A stretch of 64,000 nucleotides of DNA from Bryobacteraceae bacterium (GTDB taxonomy: Bacteria > Acidobacteriota > Terriglobia > Bryobacterales > Bryobacteraceae), in NCBI GenBank assembly GCA_029975915.1, contig JARKOC010000352.1, positions 310,001-374,000 of the forward strand. Reading direction: 5' to 3'. A model generated the notes under the pieces. The model saw only the letters and a program-made list of their open reading frames with translations. It was not told where the DNA came from and made no database searches. Shown here piece by piece: positions 52,383 to 59,587 of the stretch (position 1 is the first letter of the stretch; the number at the start of each line of letters is the position of its first letter). The position numbers and the translations under genes were made by a program.

Positions 52383-55300
52383 ATGCAGATGAAGTTGATG
52401 GCGCTCAACCGGGGCGAGATTGCGATCCGGATCTTCCGTGCCGCCAATGAGTTAGGGCTGAAGACGGTGGCCATTTTCTCGGCTGAGGACCGGTTGAGCC
52501 TGCACCGCTTCAAGGCCGACGAAGCCTACCTTGTCGGCGAGGGCAAAGGCCCCGTTCAGGCCTATCTGGACATCGGCGGAATCCTCGCTCTGGCCCAAGA
52601 AAAGGGCGTCGATCTGATCCACCCCGGCTACGGATTCCTGAGCGAGAATCCGGCGCTGGCCAGGGCGTGTGCGAAGGCGGGCATCGGCTTCGTGGGGCCG
52701 GATGCATCGATTCTTGACGCGCTCGGCGACAAGACGTCGGCGCGGAAACTCGCCGGATCCGCCGGCGTGCCTGTCCTGCCCGGCACCAGGGACCCGGTCT
52801 CGAACCTCGCCGAAGCCCGCAAAGCCGCCGAGCGCGTCGGCTATCCTCTGATCCTCAAAGCCGCATTCGGCGGAGGCGGACGCGGCATGAGAGTCGTCCG
52901 CAAAGCTGATGAACTCGAAGCCCGTTTCCAGGAAGCCACCGCGGAGGCCGCAGCCGCCTTCGGAAACGGTGCCGTCTTTATCGAACGCTACATCCGCCGT
53001 GCCCGCCACATCGAGGTCCAGATCCTCGGCGACAAACACGGCAACCTCGTCCACCTCTACGAACGCGACTGCTCGGTCCAGCGCCGCCACCAGAAAGTGG
53101 TCGAAGTCGCCCCGGCGATTGGACTCGATCCGGACATCCGCCAGGGCCTGTGCGACGCCGCCGTCCGCATCGGCAAAACCGCCGGCTATGCCAGCGCCGG
53201 CACGGTCGAATTTCTCGTCGATGTGGACGCCGGTGAGTGGTTCTTCATCGAGGTCAATCCCCGCATCCAGGTGGAACACACCGTCACCGAAGAGGTCACC
53301 GGCATCGATATCGTCCGCGCCCAGATCCAGGTCGCGATGGGCGAACAACTCCATGGCGAAACCATGGGCATCCCGCCGCAATCGCAGATCCGCGTCGAAG
53401 GCGCGGCCCTTCAATGCCGGGTCACGACCGAAGACCCTGCGCATAACTTCCAACCCGATTACGGCCGCATCCAGACCTACCGCAGCCCGGCGGGCTTTGG
53501 GATTCGTTTGGACGGTGCGTCGGCCTATGGCGGCGCCGTCATTACCCCCTATTATGACTCGCTGCTGGTCAAGGTCACCGCCCGCGGCCGCAACCTCACC
53601 GAAGCCTGCCAGCGCATGGACCGGTGTTTGCGCGAGTTCCGCATCCGCGGCGTCAAGACCAACATCCCATTCCTGGAAAACGTAGTCGAACACCCCGACT
53701 TCCAGGCCGGTCGCGTCACCACCACCTTTATTGAACACACTCCCTCGCTGTTCAAGTTCAAGGCCAGGCTGAACCGCGCTACCCGGCTGCTGAACTATCT
53801 CGGCGAAGTCCTCGTCAACGGCAATCCCGAAATGGCCGGCCGCACCGCCCCGGCGACCCTCGTCCTCCCGCCCGTGCCCCAGCACGCATCGCAGACCCCG
53901 CCGGCCGGCACCAAACAATTGCTCGACGAGTTGGGCGCAGAGGGTTTTGCCAAACACACCCGCGACTCGAAACGCCTCCTCCTCACCGACACCACCTTCC
54001 GCGACGCCCACCAGTCCCTCATGGCCACCCGCATGAGGACCTACGACATGCTGCGCATCGCCGATTACGTCGCCCACCATCTCTCGGGGCTCTATAGCGT
54101 CGAAATGTGGGGCGGGGCAACGTTCGACGTCTCCATGCGCTTCCTGCTCGAAGACCCCTGGGTGCGCCTCCAGAAACTCCGTGCCGCCGTCCCCAATATT
54201 TGTTTCCAGATGCTGCTGCGCGCCTCGAACGCCGTCGGCTACACGGCGTATCCGGATAACGTGGTACGGCGGTTTGTCGAGGTGGCCGCCAAGGAAGGTA
54301 TCGACATCTTCCGCATCTTCGATTCCCTCAACTGGCTGCCCAACATGAAGGTCGCCATGGACGCCGTTCGCCGCACCAATGGCGTCTGCGAGGCCGCCAT
54401 CTGCTACACCGGCGATATCCTCGACCCCCGCCGCGACAAATACCCCCTCTCCTACTACGTCAACATGGCCAAGGAGTTGGAGCGCATGGGCGCACACGTC
54501 CTCGCCATCAAGGACATGGCCGGACTCCTCAAACCCTACGCCGCCCACAAACTCGTCAAGGCCCTGCGCGACGAAATCTCGCTCCCCGTCCACTTCCACA
54601 CCCACGACACCAGCGGCATCGCCGCCTCGTCCATCCTAAAGGCCTGCGACGCCGGCGTCGATGTCGTCGACGGGGCGATTTCGTCGATGTCCGGCAGCAC
54701 CTCTCAGCCAAACCTGAACTCCATCGTCGCCGCCCTGGCCCACGATCCCCGCCGCGCCACCGGACTCGACTTCGAAGCCCTCAACCGCTGCTCCGACTAC
54801 TGGGAAGGCGTCCGCCTCAACTACGCTCCTTTCGACTCCGCACCACGCTCTGGCACCGCCGACGTCTACATCCACGAAATGCCCGGCGGCCAGTACACCA
54901 ACCTCCGCGAACAGGCCGAAAAGCTCGGCCTCGGGCCCCGCTGGCCCGAAATCGCCCGCATGTACGCCGACGTCAACCACGCCTTCGGCGACATCGTCAA
55001 AGTCACGCCCTCATCCAAGGTCGTTGGTGACATGGCGCTCTTCCTCATCCAGCACGGCATGACGGTCCACGAGTTCGAAAACCTCCCCGTTGACCACAGC
55101 CTCAACATCCCCAACTCCGTCGTCGAAATGTTCCAGGGCGACCTCGGCTCGCCCGCCGGCGGCTGGCCGCGCAAGATCGCCCGCGTCATCCTCAAAGGCG
55201 GCAAACCCCGCCGTGGCCGCCCCGGCGCGCGCCTGAAAGCCGTCGACTTTGACGAAGCCCGCGCCGCCGCCGAGAAACGCACCGGCCACAAGCCCTCTGA

Positions 55301-55829
55301 AACCGACCTCATGAGTTACCTGATGTACCCCGAGGTCTACGTCAAGTTCGACAAAGCCCGCGCCAACTATGGCGACCTCACCATCCTCCCCTCGCCGCCC
55401 TTCTTCTACGGCATGAAGGAAGGCGACGAAATCACGGTGGATCTCGAGCCGGGCAAGCGGATTGTCGTGAAATTCCTGGCCGTTAGCGAACCACACCAGG
55501 ACGGCACGCGCACGGTCTTCTTCGAGTTGAACGGCCAGCCCCGCGAAGTCACCATCCGCGATCGCAAGCTGAAAGCCGAAGTGAAGGCCCACCCCAAAGC
55601 CGACCCCGACAAACCCGGCCACGTCGGAGCCCCCATCCCCGGAGCCATCACCTCAATTGCCGTCGAACTCAACCAGGAAATCCAGAAGGGCGACAAACTC
55701 ATGGTCATGGAAGCCATGAAAATGCAGACCACAATCTACGCCCCCATCACCGGCAAACTCACCGAAAAACTAGTCTCCGTCGGCCAGTCCGTCGAACCCA
55801 AAGACCTCCTGGTGGTGATCACCGCGTAG
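52383..55829 (+). CDS. pyc: Pyruvate carboxylase
   Basis: The 1148-residue cytoplasmic enzyme makes oxaloacetate from pyruvate. The biotin carboxylase part (1-450) has LNRGEIAIRIFRAANE, the ATP loop FGGGGRGMRV and EVNPRIQVEHTVTEE. The carboxyltransferase part (about 530-800) has TDTTFRDAHQSLMATRMRT and AIKDMAGLLKP with the carbamylated Lys. The biotin carrier part ends with VMEAMKMQT (biotinyl Lys). Length and order match the single-chain alpha4 form. The start lies 9 bases after a TAGATT box with only GAGAG between, so the leader is very short. Confidence 0.97.
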   Translation: MQMKLMALNRGEIAIRIFRAANELGLKTVAIFSAEDRLSLHRFKADEAYLVGEGKGPVQAYLDIGGILALAQEKGVDLIHPGYGFLSENPALARACAKAGIGFVGPDASILDALGDKTSARKLAGSAGVPVLPGTRDPVSNLAEARKAAERVGYPLILKAAFGGGGRGMRVVRKADELEARFQEATAEAAAAFGNGAVFIERYIRRARHIEVQILGDKHGNLVHLYERDCSVQRRHQKVVEVAPAIGLDPDIRQGLCDAAVRIGKTAGYASAGTVEFLVDVDAGEWFFIEVNPRIQVEHTVTEEVTGIDIVRAQIQVAMGEQLHGETMGIPPQSQIRVEGAALQCRVTTEDPAHNFQPDYGRIQTYRSPAGFGIRLDGASAYGGAVITPYYDSLLVKVTARGRNLTEACQRMDRCLREFRIRGVKTNIPFLENVVEHPDFQAGRVTTTFIEHTPSLFKFKARLNRATRLLNYLGEVLVNGNPEMAGRTAPATLVLPPVPQHASQTPPAGTKQLLDELGAEGFAKHTRDSKRLLLTDTTFRDAHQSLMATRMRTYDMLRIADYVAHHLSGLYSVEMWGGATFDVSMRFLLEDPWVRLQKLRAAVPNICFQMLLRASNAVGYTAYPDNVVRRFVEVAAKEGIDIFRIFDSLNWLPNMKVAMDAVRRTNGVCEAAICYTGDILDPRRDKYPLSYYVNMAKELERMGAHVLAIKDMAGLLKPYAAHKLVKALRDEISLPVHFHTHDTSGIAASSILKACDAGVDVVDGAISSMSGSTSQPNLNSIVAALAHDPRRATGLDFEALNRCSDYWEGVRLNYAPFDSAPRSGTADVYIHEMPGGQYTNLREQAEKLGLGPRWPEIARMYADVNHAFGDIVKVTPSSKVVGDMALFLIQHGMTVHEFENLPVDHSLNIPNSVVEMFQGDLGSPAGGWPRKIARVILKGGKPRRGRPGARLKAVDFDEARAAAEKRTGHKPSETDLMSYLMYPEVYVKFDKARANYGDLTILPSPPFFYGMKEGDEITVDLEPGKRIVVKFLAVSEPHQDGTRTVFFELNGQPREVTIRDRKLKAEVKAHPKADPDKPGHVGAPIPGAITSIAVELNQEIQKGDKLMVMEAMKMQTTIYAPITGKLTEKLVSVGQSVEPKDLLVVITA

Positions 55830-55849
55830 CCAAGTAGGGCGGAAGCCCT

Positions 55850-55936
55850 CGTCCGTGGCCGGCCCCCCGGCGTCACTCGACCGTAGCGCAGGCCCGTGGC
55901 CTGCCGCGTCCCGACTCATCGGGACGCCCGCCGCCC
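55850..55936 (+). repeat. 87-base exact duplication, copy A
   Basis: It is identical over 87 bases to 57327-57413, 1.5 kb away in the same orientation. Bases 55883-55936 are unit 1 of the 54-base double-hairpin repeat; the first 33 bases (CGTCCGTGGCCGG...) are found only in these two copies. Confidence 0.9.
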
Positions 55937-55944
55937 CCTACCCC

Positions 55945-55998
55945 GTAGCGCAGGCACTCTTGCCTGCCGCGTCCCGACTCATCGGGACGCCCGGTGCC
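55945..55998 (+). repeat. Double-hairpin repeat, unit 2
   Basis: GTAGC is followed by hairpin one, GCAGGCA-CTCT-TGCCTGC, and hairpin two, CGTCCCGA-CTCA-TCGGGACG. In unit 1 the first hairpin reads GCAGGCC-CGT-GGCCTGC, a change that keeps the pairing. Confidence 0.9.
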
Positions 55999-56007
55999 AC
56001 ATGCCTC

Positions 56008-56061
56008 GTAGCGCAGGCACTCTTGCCTGCCGCATCGAGACTCGTCTCGATGCCCGGTGCC
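56008..56061 (+). repeat. Double-hairpin repeat, unit 3
   Basis: The first hairpin equals that of unit 2. The second reads CATCGAGA-CTCG-TCTCGATG: several positions differ from unit 2, yet every change is matched on the other arm, so the 8-bp stem is kept. Confidence 0.9.
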
Positions 56062-56094
56062 CTCGCCGGCAACCTCGCCGGCGCCCCTTCCGAG

Positions 56095-56174
56095 CGGGGA
56101 CTGTCCCCAATGTCCCCCACAACGGCGCCCTCGAATCCACCGGCCTGCCAACGTGGACATTGGCGGACTGTCCC
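56095..56174. repeat. Palindromic element with GGGGACTGTCCCC-type motifs
   Basis: CCAATGTCC (56107-56115) and GGACATTGG (56155-56163) form 9-base inverted arms with 39 bases between. ACTGTCCCC occurs next to both arms. It looks like a second family of small palindromic repeat, distinct from the 54-base units. Confidence 0.6.
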
Positions 56175-56408
56175 CCCAACCGCCCATCCCCTTGCCGACC
56201 CGTCCCTCCACGAATCATGCCAGGGGAGAGGTTTGGAGAGGGAACTGCGAGGCTCCGCCTCCCATGCAGATTTGCCCCGAAAATCGCCTTAGACAGTCAT
56301 TCCGTCGAGACCACGGAGTTGTTGGTAGTGGTCGAAAGCTCAGAGCGTGGGTCAACGCCATATCAGCGTTTTACCACGGCCAGTGGATGCCACTTCACGC
56401 AAATCTCA

Positions 56409-56585
56409 CTAGAAACGCAGTCCCACTGGATTAATGATTTGATAGTCTGTGCTCCCACATGCCGGGCACTTGGGCGATGTCCAGGAACGCTCCTGACAAT
56501 CCCTGCAGTAGCAGGTTCCGCATTTACTGCATTTCTTTAGCTGTTCGATCTTCGCGTGGCAGTTTGGACAATGCTTATCAGCCAT
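56409..56585 (-). CDS. Small zinc-ribbon protein (58 residues)
   Basis: The reading frame starts MADKHCPNCHAKIEQLKKC and ends INPVGLRF before TAG. It has ten Cys: CPNC, CSKCGTCYC, the Cys of RDC, and KCPAC, enough for two zinc sites of the double zinc-ribbon kind. AAAGGA lies 7 bases before the ATG. Base composition is less GC-rich than the surroundings. The function is unknown; it could bind nucleic acid or a partner protein. It lies between the repeat zone and a G-rich tract in a segment that looks horizontally acquired. Confidence 0.7.
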   Translation of the reverse strand: MADKHCPNCHAKIEQLKKCSKCGTCYCRDCQERSWTSPKCPACGSTDYQIINPVGLRF

Positions 56586-56900
56586 ACTGAAATCCTTTGA
56601 GAAGTAAGAATAACGGACTAGACACGGGTATCATGTTGACACTCGCGCCGTCAAGAGTCCTAATTTGGGTGAACATCCACTTCGGGGCCCAGTCTAGCCC
56701 GCCCCGTCCCACCCGCGATTTCCCCAAAACCCCTCAAAACCCCAACAAAAACCGCCCTCCCCAATCCCGCCCTGACTCCCCAATCCCCGCGCCCACTCCC
56801 CCCGCGCCCCCCAAATCCCCCGCCAATCACCATCCGCCATTCTCAAAAATCCCCGCCGGGACGGATCCCCCCGTCCGGCCGTCACGCAGGCGGGCCCCCC
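56586..56900 (-). other. G-rich, quadruplex-prone tract downstream of the XRE gene
   Basis: On the minus strand bases 56690-56900 are strongly G-biased, with more than ten runs of three or more G, including GGGGTTTTGAGGGGTTTT followed by GGGG. C is correspondingly rare on that strand over long stretches. Several intramolecular G-quadruplexes could form. I see no gene here; the only open frames follow the base bias. Confidence 0.6.
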
Positions 56901-57221
56901 TCAAGCCACGTGCAGTTGAGCTGGCCCACGCCTCTTCGGCCGGACAACAATCTCGACATCATGGCCCAATGCCACAAGAAACCGCATCAGCCTCTCCACC
57001 GAGTAGCCCCGAAACTGTCCGCGCAGCAACGCCGAAACCTTAGGCTGATCGATCCCCAGAACCCCCGCCGCCTCCGCCTGGCTCATCCCCCGAGCCCGAA
57101 TCGCCTTACCGATTCTCAGAACCAAACCCGCCTTGACAAGATGCTCCTCCGAATCCGGAAGCCCCAAATCAGCGAGTACATTGCCGGAACTCAGTTCCCG
57201 CTCAAGATTCGTGTCTTTCAT
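56901..57221 (-). CDS. XRE-family HigA-like antitoxin, apparently orphaned
   Basis: This 106-residue protein carries a helix-turn-helix (RARGMSQAEAAGVLGIDQPKVSALLRGQF) and the typical C-terminus GYSVERLMRFLVALGHDVEI. Such proteins are normally the second gene of a HigB/HigA toxin-antitoxin pair. Here the toxin position upstream is occupied by a transposase fragment that reads in frame into this gene. AGGAGG lies 7 bases before the ATG at 57221, within the transposase remnant. It may still act as a DNA-binding regulator. Confidence 0.82.
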   Translation of the reverse strand: MKDTNLERELSSGNVLADLGLPDSEEHLVKAGLVLRIGKAIRARGMSQAEAAGVLGIDQPKVSALLRGQFRGYSVERLMRFLVALGHDVEIVVRPKRRGPAQLHVA

Positions 57222-57329
57222 CCCTGACCTCCTCGCGAAGCCGAAGACATGACCGACGCGGTGGTCCTCGCACCACTTCATGAGTTGCTCGCGGCAGAAG
57301 CCGGAGTCGGCCCGCAGAATGATCTGCGT
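57222..57329 (-). pseudogene. IS1380-type transposase fragment
   Basis: It encodes TQIILRADSGFCREQLMKWC, then EDHRVGHVFGFARRSG, matching the central DDE segment (RADSGF) of IS1380/DDE group 1 transposases. Homology stops exactly at the edge of the 87-base repeat on its 5' side and at the XRE ribosome site on its 3' side. Only about 36 codons remain, so it is non-functional. Confidence 0.7.
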
Positions 57330-57413
57330 CCGTGGCCGGCCCCCCGGCGTCACTCGACCGTAGCGCAGGCCCGTGGCCTGCCGCGTCCCGACTCATCGGG
57401 ACGCCCGCCGCCC
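57327..57413 (+). repeat. 87-base exact duplication, copy B (contains double-hairpin unit 4)
   Basis: It is identical to 55850-55936. The double-hairpin unit is 57360-57413. One edge coincides with the broken end of the IS1380 fragment. Confidence 0.9.
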
Positions 57414-57796
57414 GTCCACCACCCTGAAGCAGCATTACGTAATGGCGACGAAGGGCAACTGAGGCGCACCAAGGCGGCGCTTGAGCCAATCTGAGGCTCA
57501 CGACTTCATTACGGTTTCCTGGCGAAGCGCCTGCAGAAGAGCGTAAAACCAGGGCACGAACGGATGAACCGTCACAATACGGCTCGGAATCGTCCCGGGC
57601 GCCGGGAGCCGCAGCGTGGAAGGTGGGCTCGCGGCCTTGCAATTCGTGCATGATTACGCGCGGAAACCTGGAACGTTTAGCCGTTGCGCAGGACCCCGCC
57701 GCGGAAGGCTGAACCGGGAATGGGTGCGAGAACCGGACGGGGAGCGCGGCCCATTGCACACCCTGGATCGCGTAGAACGGGCCGACTCCCGGACTG
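57414..57796. other. Gene-free interval before the peroxiredoxin
   Basis: These 383 bases have no supported gene. A 12-base perfect palindrome CATTACGTAATG lies at 57433-57444. Minus-strand frames give short unrelated stretches; any transposase ancestry is too decayed to claim. Confidence 0.5.
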
Positions 57797-58513
57797 TTAA
57801 TCGAACGCGCTTGTGGTCTTCCAGACCTTCCAGACGTTGCCCACGAGGTCGGGTCCCGGAGTCAATGTCGGCTTGCCCGGACGCCAGCCCGATGGCGTAG
57901 CCTGCGTGCCCTTCGATTCGCGAACGAGTTGGAACGCCTGCACCTGGCGGATCGACTCCGCCACGTTTCTTCCCACTGGCGGTGTCAGGACTTCGTAGCC
58001 TTGAATCACTCCATCCGGGTCGATGATGAAACGCCCGCGCGTCTCCACGCCGGCCTCCTCGTCATAGACTCCATACACCTTGCCAACCTTTCCGCCGGCG
58101 TCTGACAGCATGGGGAAGGGTACGCCGCCCTCCACCATCTTGGACAGTTCCTGGTCGTTCCACATCTTGTGGACGAAAATACTGTCGACGCTCGCGGACA
58201 GGACCTGAACACCCAACTTCTCAAACTCAGGATGGGTCTCGGCGACCGCCGAGAGTTCTGTGCTTCAAACGAATGTAAAATCACCCGGATAAAAACAGAG
58301 CAAAACCCACTTGCCCAGATACTCGGAGAGCGTCACGTTGACGAACTTCCCCTGGTGATAGGCGGGCGCAGTGAAGTCGGGCGCCTTTCTTCCGATCAGG
58401 ATCATTTGGGAGTCCTCCTTATCTTCTTTAGTACCTGGATTCACTTCTTGCGGCGCCGATCCGACCGGGCCTCCGGTCGGCCTGGCGCATCCGGCTTTAA
58501 GTTCTTCAGGCAT
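57797..58513 (-). CDS. Selenocysteine-containing peroxiredoxin (TGA read as Sec)
   Basis: One continuous frame of 239 codons holds a single internal TGA at 58265-58267, exactly at the peroxidatic position: [20 protein letters not shown], where Cys peroxiredoxins have FTFVC(P/S)TE. Downstream the AhpC/TSA fold continues without damage ([63 protein letters not shown]). The usual C-terminal resolving CPAGW is TPSGW, so this is a one-Sec type. Other Cys are C73 and C9. A SECIS hairpin follows the TGA. The start at 58513 (GAGG 5 bases upstream) adds an extension with [12 protein letters not shown]; an ATG at 58405 with GGAGG is the alternative, giving Sec47. The enzyme would reduce peroxides. Confidence 0.93.
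58237..58254 (-). promoter_or_regulatory. Bacterial SECIS element of the peroxiredoxin
   Basis: On the mRNA, UCUCGGC-GGUC-GCCGAGA forms a perfect 7-bp stem with a GGUC loop. The loop begins 17 bases after the UGA, close to the spacing in E. coli fdhF, whose loop also contains GGUC bound by SelB. All bases also encode conserved peroxiredoxin residues (LSAVAET). Confidence 0.88.
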
Positions 58514-58653
58514 CGTCACCTCGCTTCGAGGACGTGGGAGCGGGGCCTGCAAGACGGCCGTGCGCTTGCCTCGTCCACCTTCAAGCCAAAGATCCGCACG
58601 TTTCTGCGTGTCTTCGGCGAGGCAGAAACGGTATGAACCCGGCTGAGTCAACA

Positions 58654-58680
58654 GTATCAGAATTCCAAGTCTGATGATAC
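58654..58680 (-). promoter_or_regulatory. Imperfect inverted repeat upstream of the Sec-peroxiredoxin
   Basis: GTATCAGA (58654-58661) and TCTGATGATAC (58670-58680) form arms that match except for a 3-base insertion. A TTGACT (-35-like, 58651-58646 on the minus strand) adjoins it. It could be an operator for a redox regulator; the protein is unknown. Confidence 0.4.
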
Positions 58681-58700
58681 CGCTTTATCAAGCTCAGACC

Positions 58701-58737
58701 AAAAGCGAAAACCCCGGAAACGGAATCGTCTCCGGGG
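58701..58737 (-). terminator. Intrinsic terminator of the rimI/DUF465 operon
   Basis: On the minus strand CCCCGGA pairs with TCCGGGG around a 12-base loop and is followed by TTTTCGCTTTT. It lies 43 bases after the DUF465 gene and separates it from the peroxiredoxin. Confidence 0.8.
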
Positions 58738-58779
58738 TCTGACGAAGCAGCGCGCCTTACGCCGCCAAACAGGATCTCG

Positions 58780-59016
58780 CTAGGCAACCTCCGAGGCGCT
58801 TGCCCTGTTCATGATCTCCACCATCTGGTCTTTCAGCCGGAGCTTCAGCTTCTTCAACCGGTGCTCTTCAAACTCGTCTTCGGGAGTCACATGTGCTTTG
58901 GCTTCAATCTCATTGATCAGACGCTCGTAATCGGCGTGCTGCTGGGCTAGAACCCTAAACTCCTCGTTTGTAGCCATCAGATGAGTCTTGAGTTCTTCCT
59001 GTCTCAATTTATCCAT
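58780..59016 (-). CDS. DUF465 (YdcH-like) small helical protein
   Basis: This 78-residue protein is a helical hairpin rich in charged residues: ELKTHLMATNEEFRVLAQQHADYE followed by HRLKKLKLRLKDQMVEIM. The pattern, with HxxYE and a LKKxKLxLKD segment, is the DUF465/YdcH family, whose function is unknown. AGGAG lies 11 bases before the ATG at 59016. It ends a minus-strand run and is followed by a strong terminator. Confidence 0.9.
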   Translation of the reverse strand: MDKLRQEELKTHLMATNEEFRVLAQQHADYERLINEIEAKAHVTPEDEFEEHRLKKLKLRLKDQMVEIMNRASASEVA

Positions 59017-59143
59017 ATTTAGTGAATCTCCTTTCGATGGACGGCCACACCGAGCCTCTGGGGTTGGGTCACTGGCCCGGTGGGGAATGTGGTTCGCATC
59101 GGCTAGCATTTGAGGAGCCCGGCGGCCCCTCGTCACCCAAACC

Positions 59144-59587
59144 CTACCACTTTTGCAGTTTCATGACAATACCCGCTTCATCGGGCTGTTTGTAGTATCC
59201 CGGCCGTACGCCCGCTGGCTGGAACCCGATAGAGGCGTACAAGCGTATGGCAGCGGCGTTGGATTCCCTTACTTCCAGATACACTTCCTCGAACCTGTCT
59301 TGAAGTGCCGCTGCAAGCAATCGGCGCGCCACGCCTCGACGCCGCCAGGGCGGATCAACGGCCGTATTCAGAATCTCGGCCTCGCCCCCAGCCGTAGCCC
59401 GCAGGCACAGAAAGCCAACGACATAAGCAGGGCCAGCGCTTGGCTCCTCGCCTGTGGGGGCAACAGCGACCCAGGTTTCGAACTGGAGGTAGTCGGATGC
59501 CTTCCAATTCGACGCCTCCGGGCTGGCAGCTTGAATTTCGACGATGCGGGCGGCGTCGGACTCACGCATGAGCCGGACGGTGATCAT
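59144..59587 (-). CDS. rimI: RimI-type ribosomal-protein-alanine N-acetyltransferase
   Basis: The 147-residue GNAT enzyme acetylates N-terminal alanine (S18 in E. coli). It shows VGFLCLRATAGGEAEILNTAV, the acetyl-CoA loop RRRGVARRLL, EVRESNAAAIRLYASIGF and a Tyr-rich GYYKQPDEAGIVM end. GGAGG lies 4 bases before the ATG, inside the 3' end of the MFS gene, which it overlaps by 26 bases, so the two are co-expressed. Confidence 0.92.
   Translation of the reverse strand: MITVRLMRESDAARIVEIQAASPEASNWKASDYLQFETWVAVAPTGEEPSAGPAYVVGFLCLRATAGGEAEILNTAVDPPWRRRGVARRLLAAALQDRFEEVYLEVRESNAAAIRLYASIGFQPAGVRPGYYKQPDEAGIVMKLQKW

Larger units (their letters stand above)
55830..56408. other. Gene-free repeat zone after pyruvate carboxylase
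   Basis: This 579-base interval has no credible gene. It carries three 54-base double-hairpin repeats, one copy of an 87-base duplication, and a separate palindromic element at 56095-56174. The stretch 56175-56408 shows nothing recognisable. Confidence 0.7.

Noticed and set aside
52452..54605. Long minus-strand frame opposite pyruvate carboxylase
   Set aside because: It is a shadow of the high-GC codon pattern; its translation matches no family and the plus strand encodes a complete enzyme.
55883..56061. CRISPR array
   Set aside because: The repeats are 54 bases with internal hairpins and only 8-9 bases between units; there are no spacers and no cas genes.
57414..57760. Further IS1380 transposase sequence
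   Set aside because: Weak resemblance to a C-terminal segment, but in the wrong order relative to the RADSGF fragment and too decayed to support.
57797..58651. Peroxiredoxin as two separate genes or a nonsense-mutated pseudogene
   Set aside because: The TGA is exactly at the catalytic Cys codon, there is no frameshift or other damage, and a SECIS hairpin follows.
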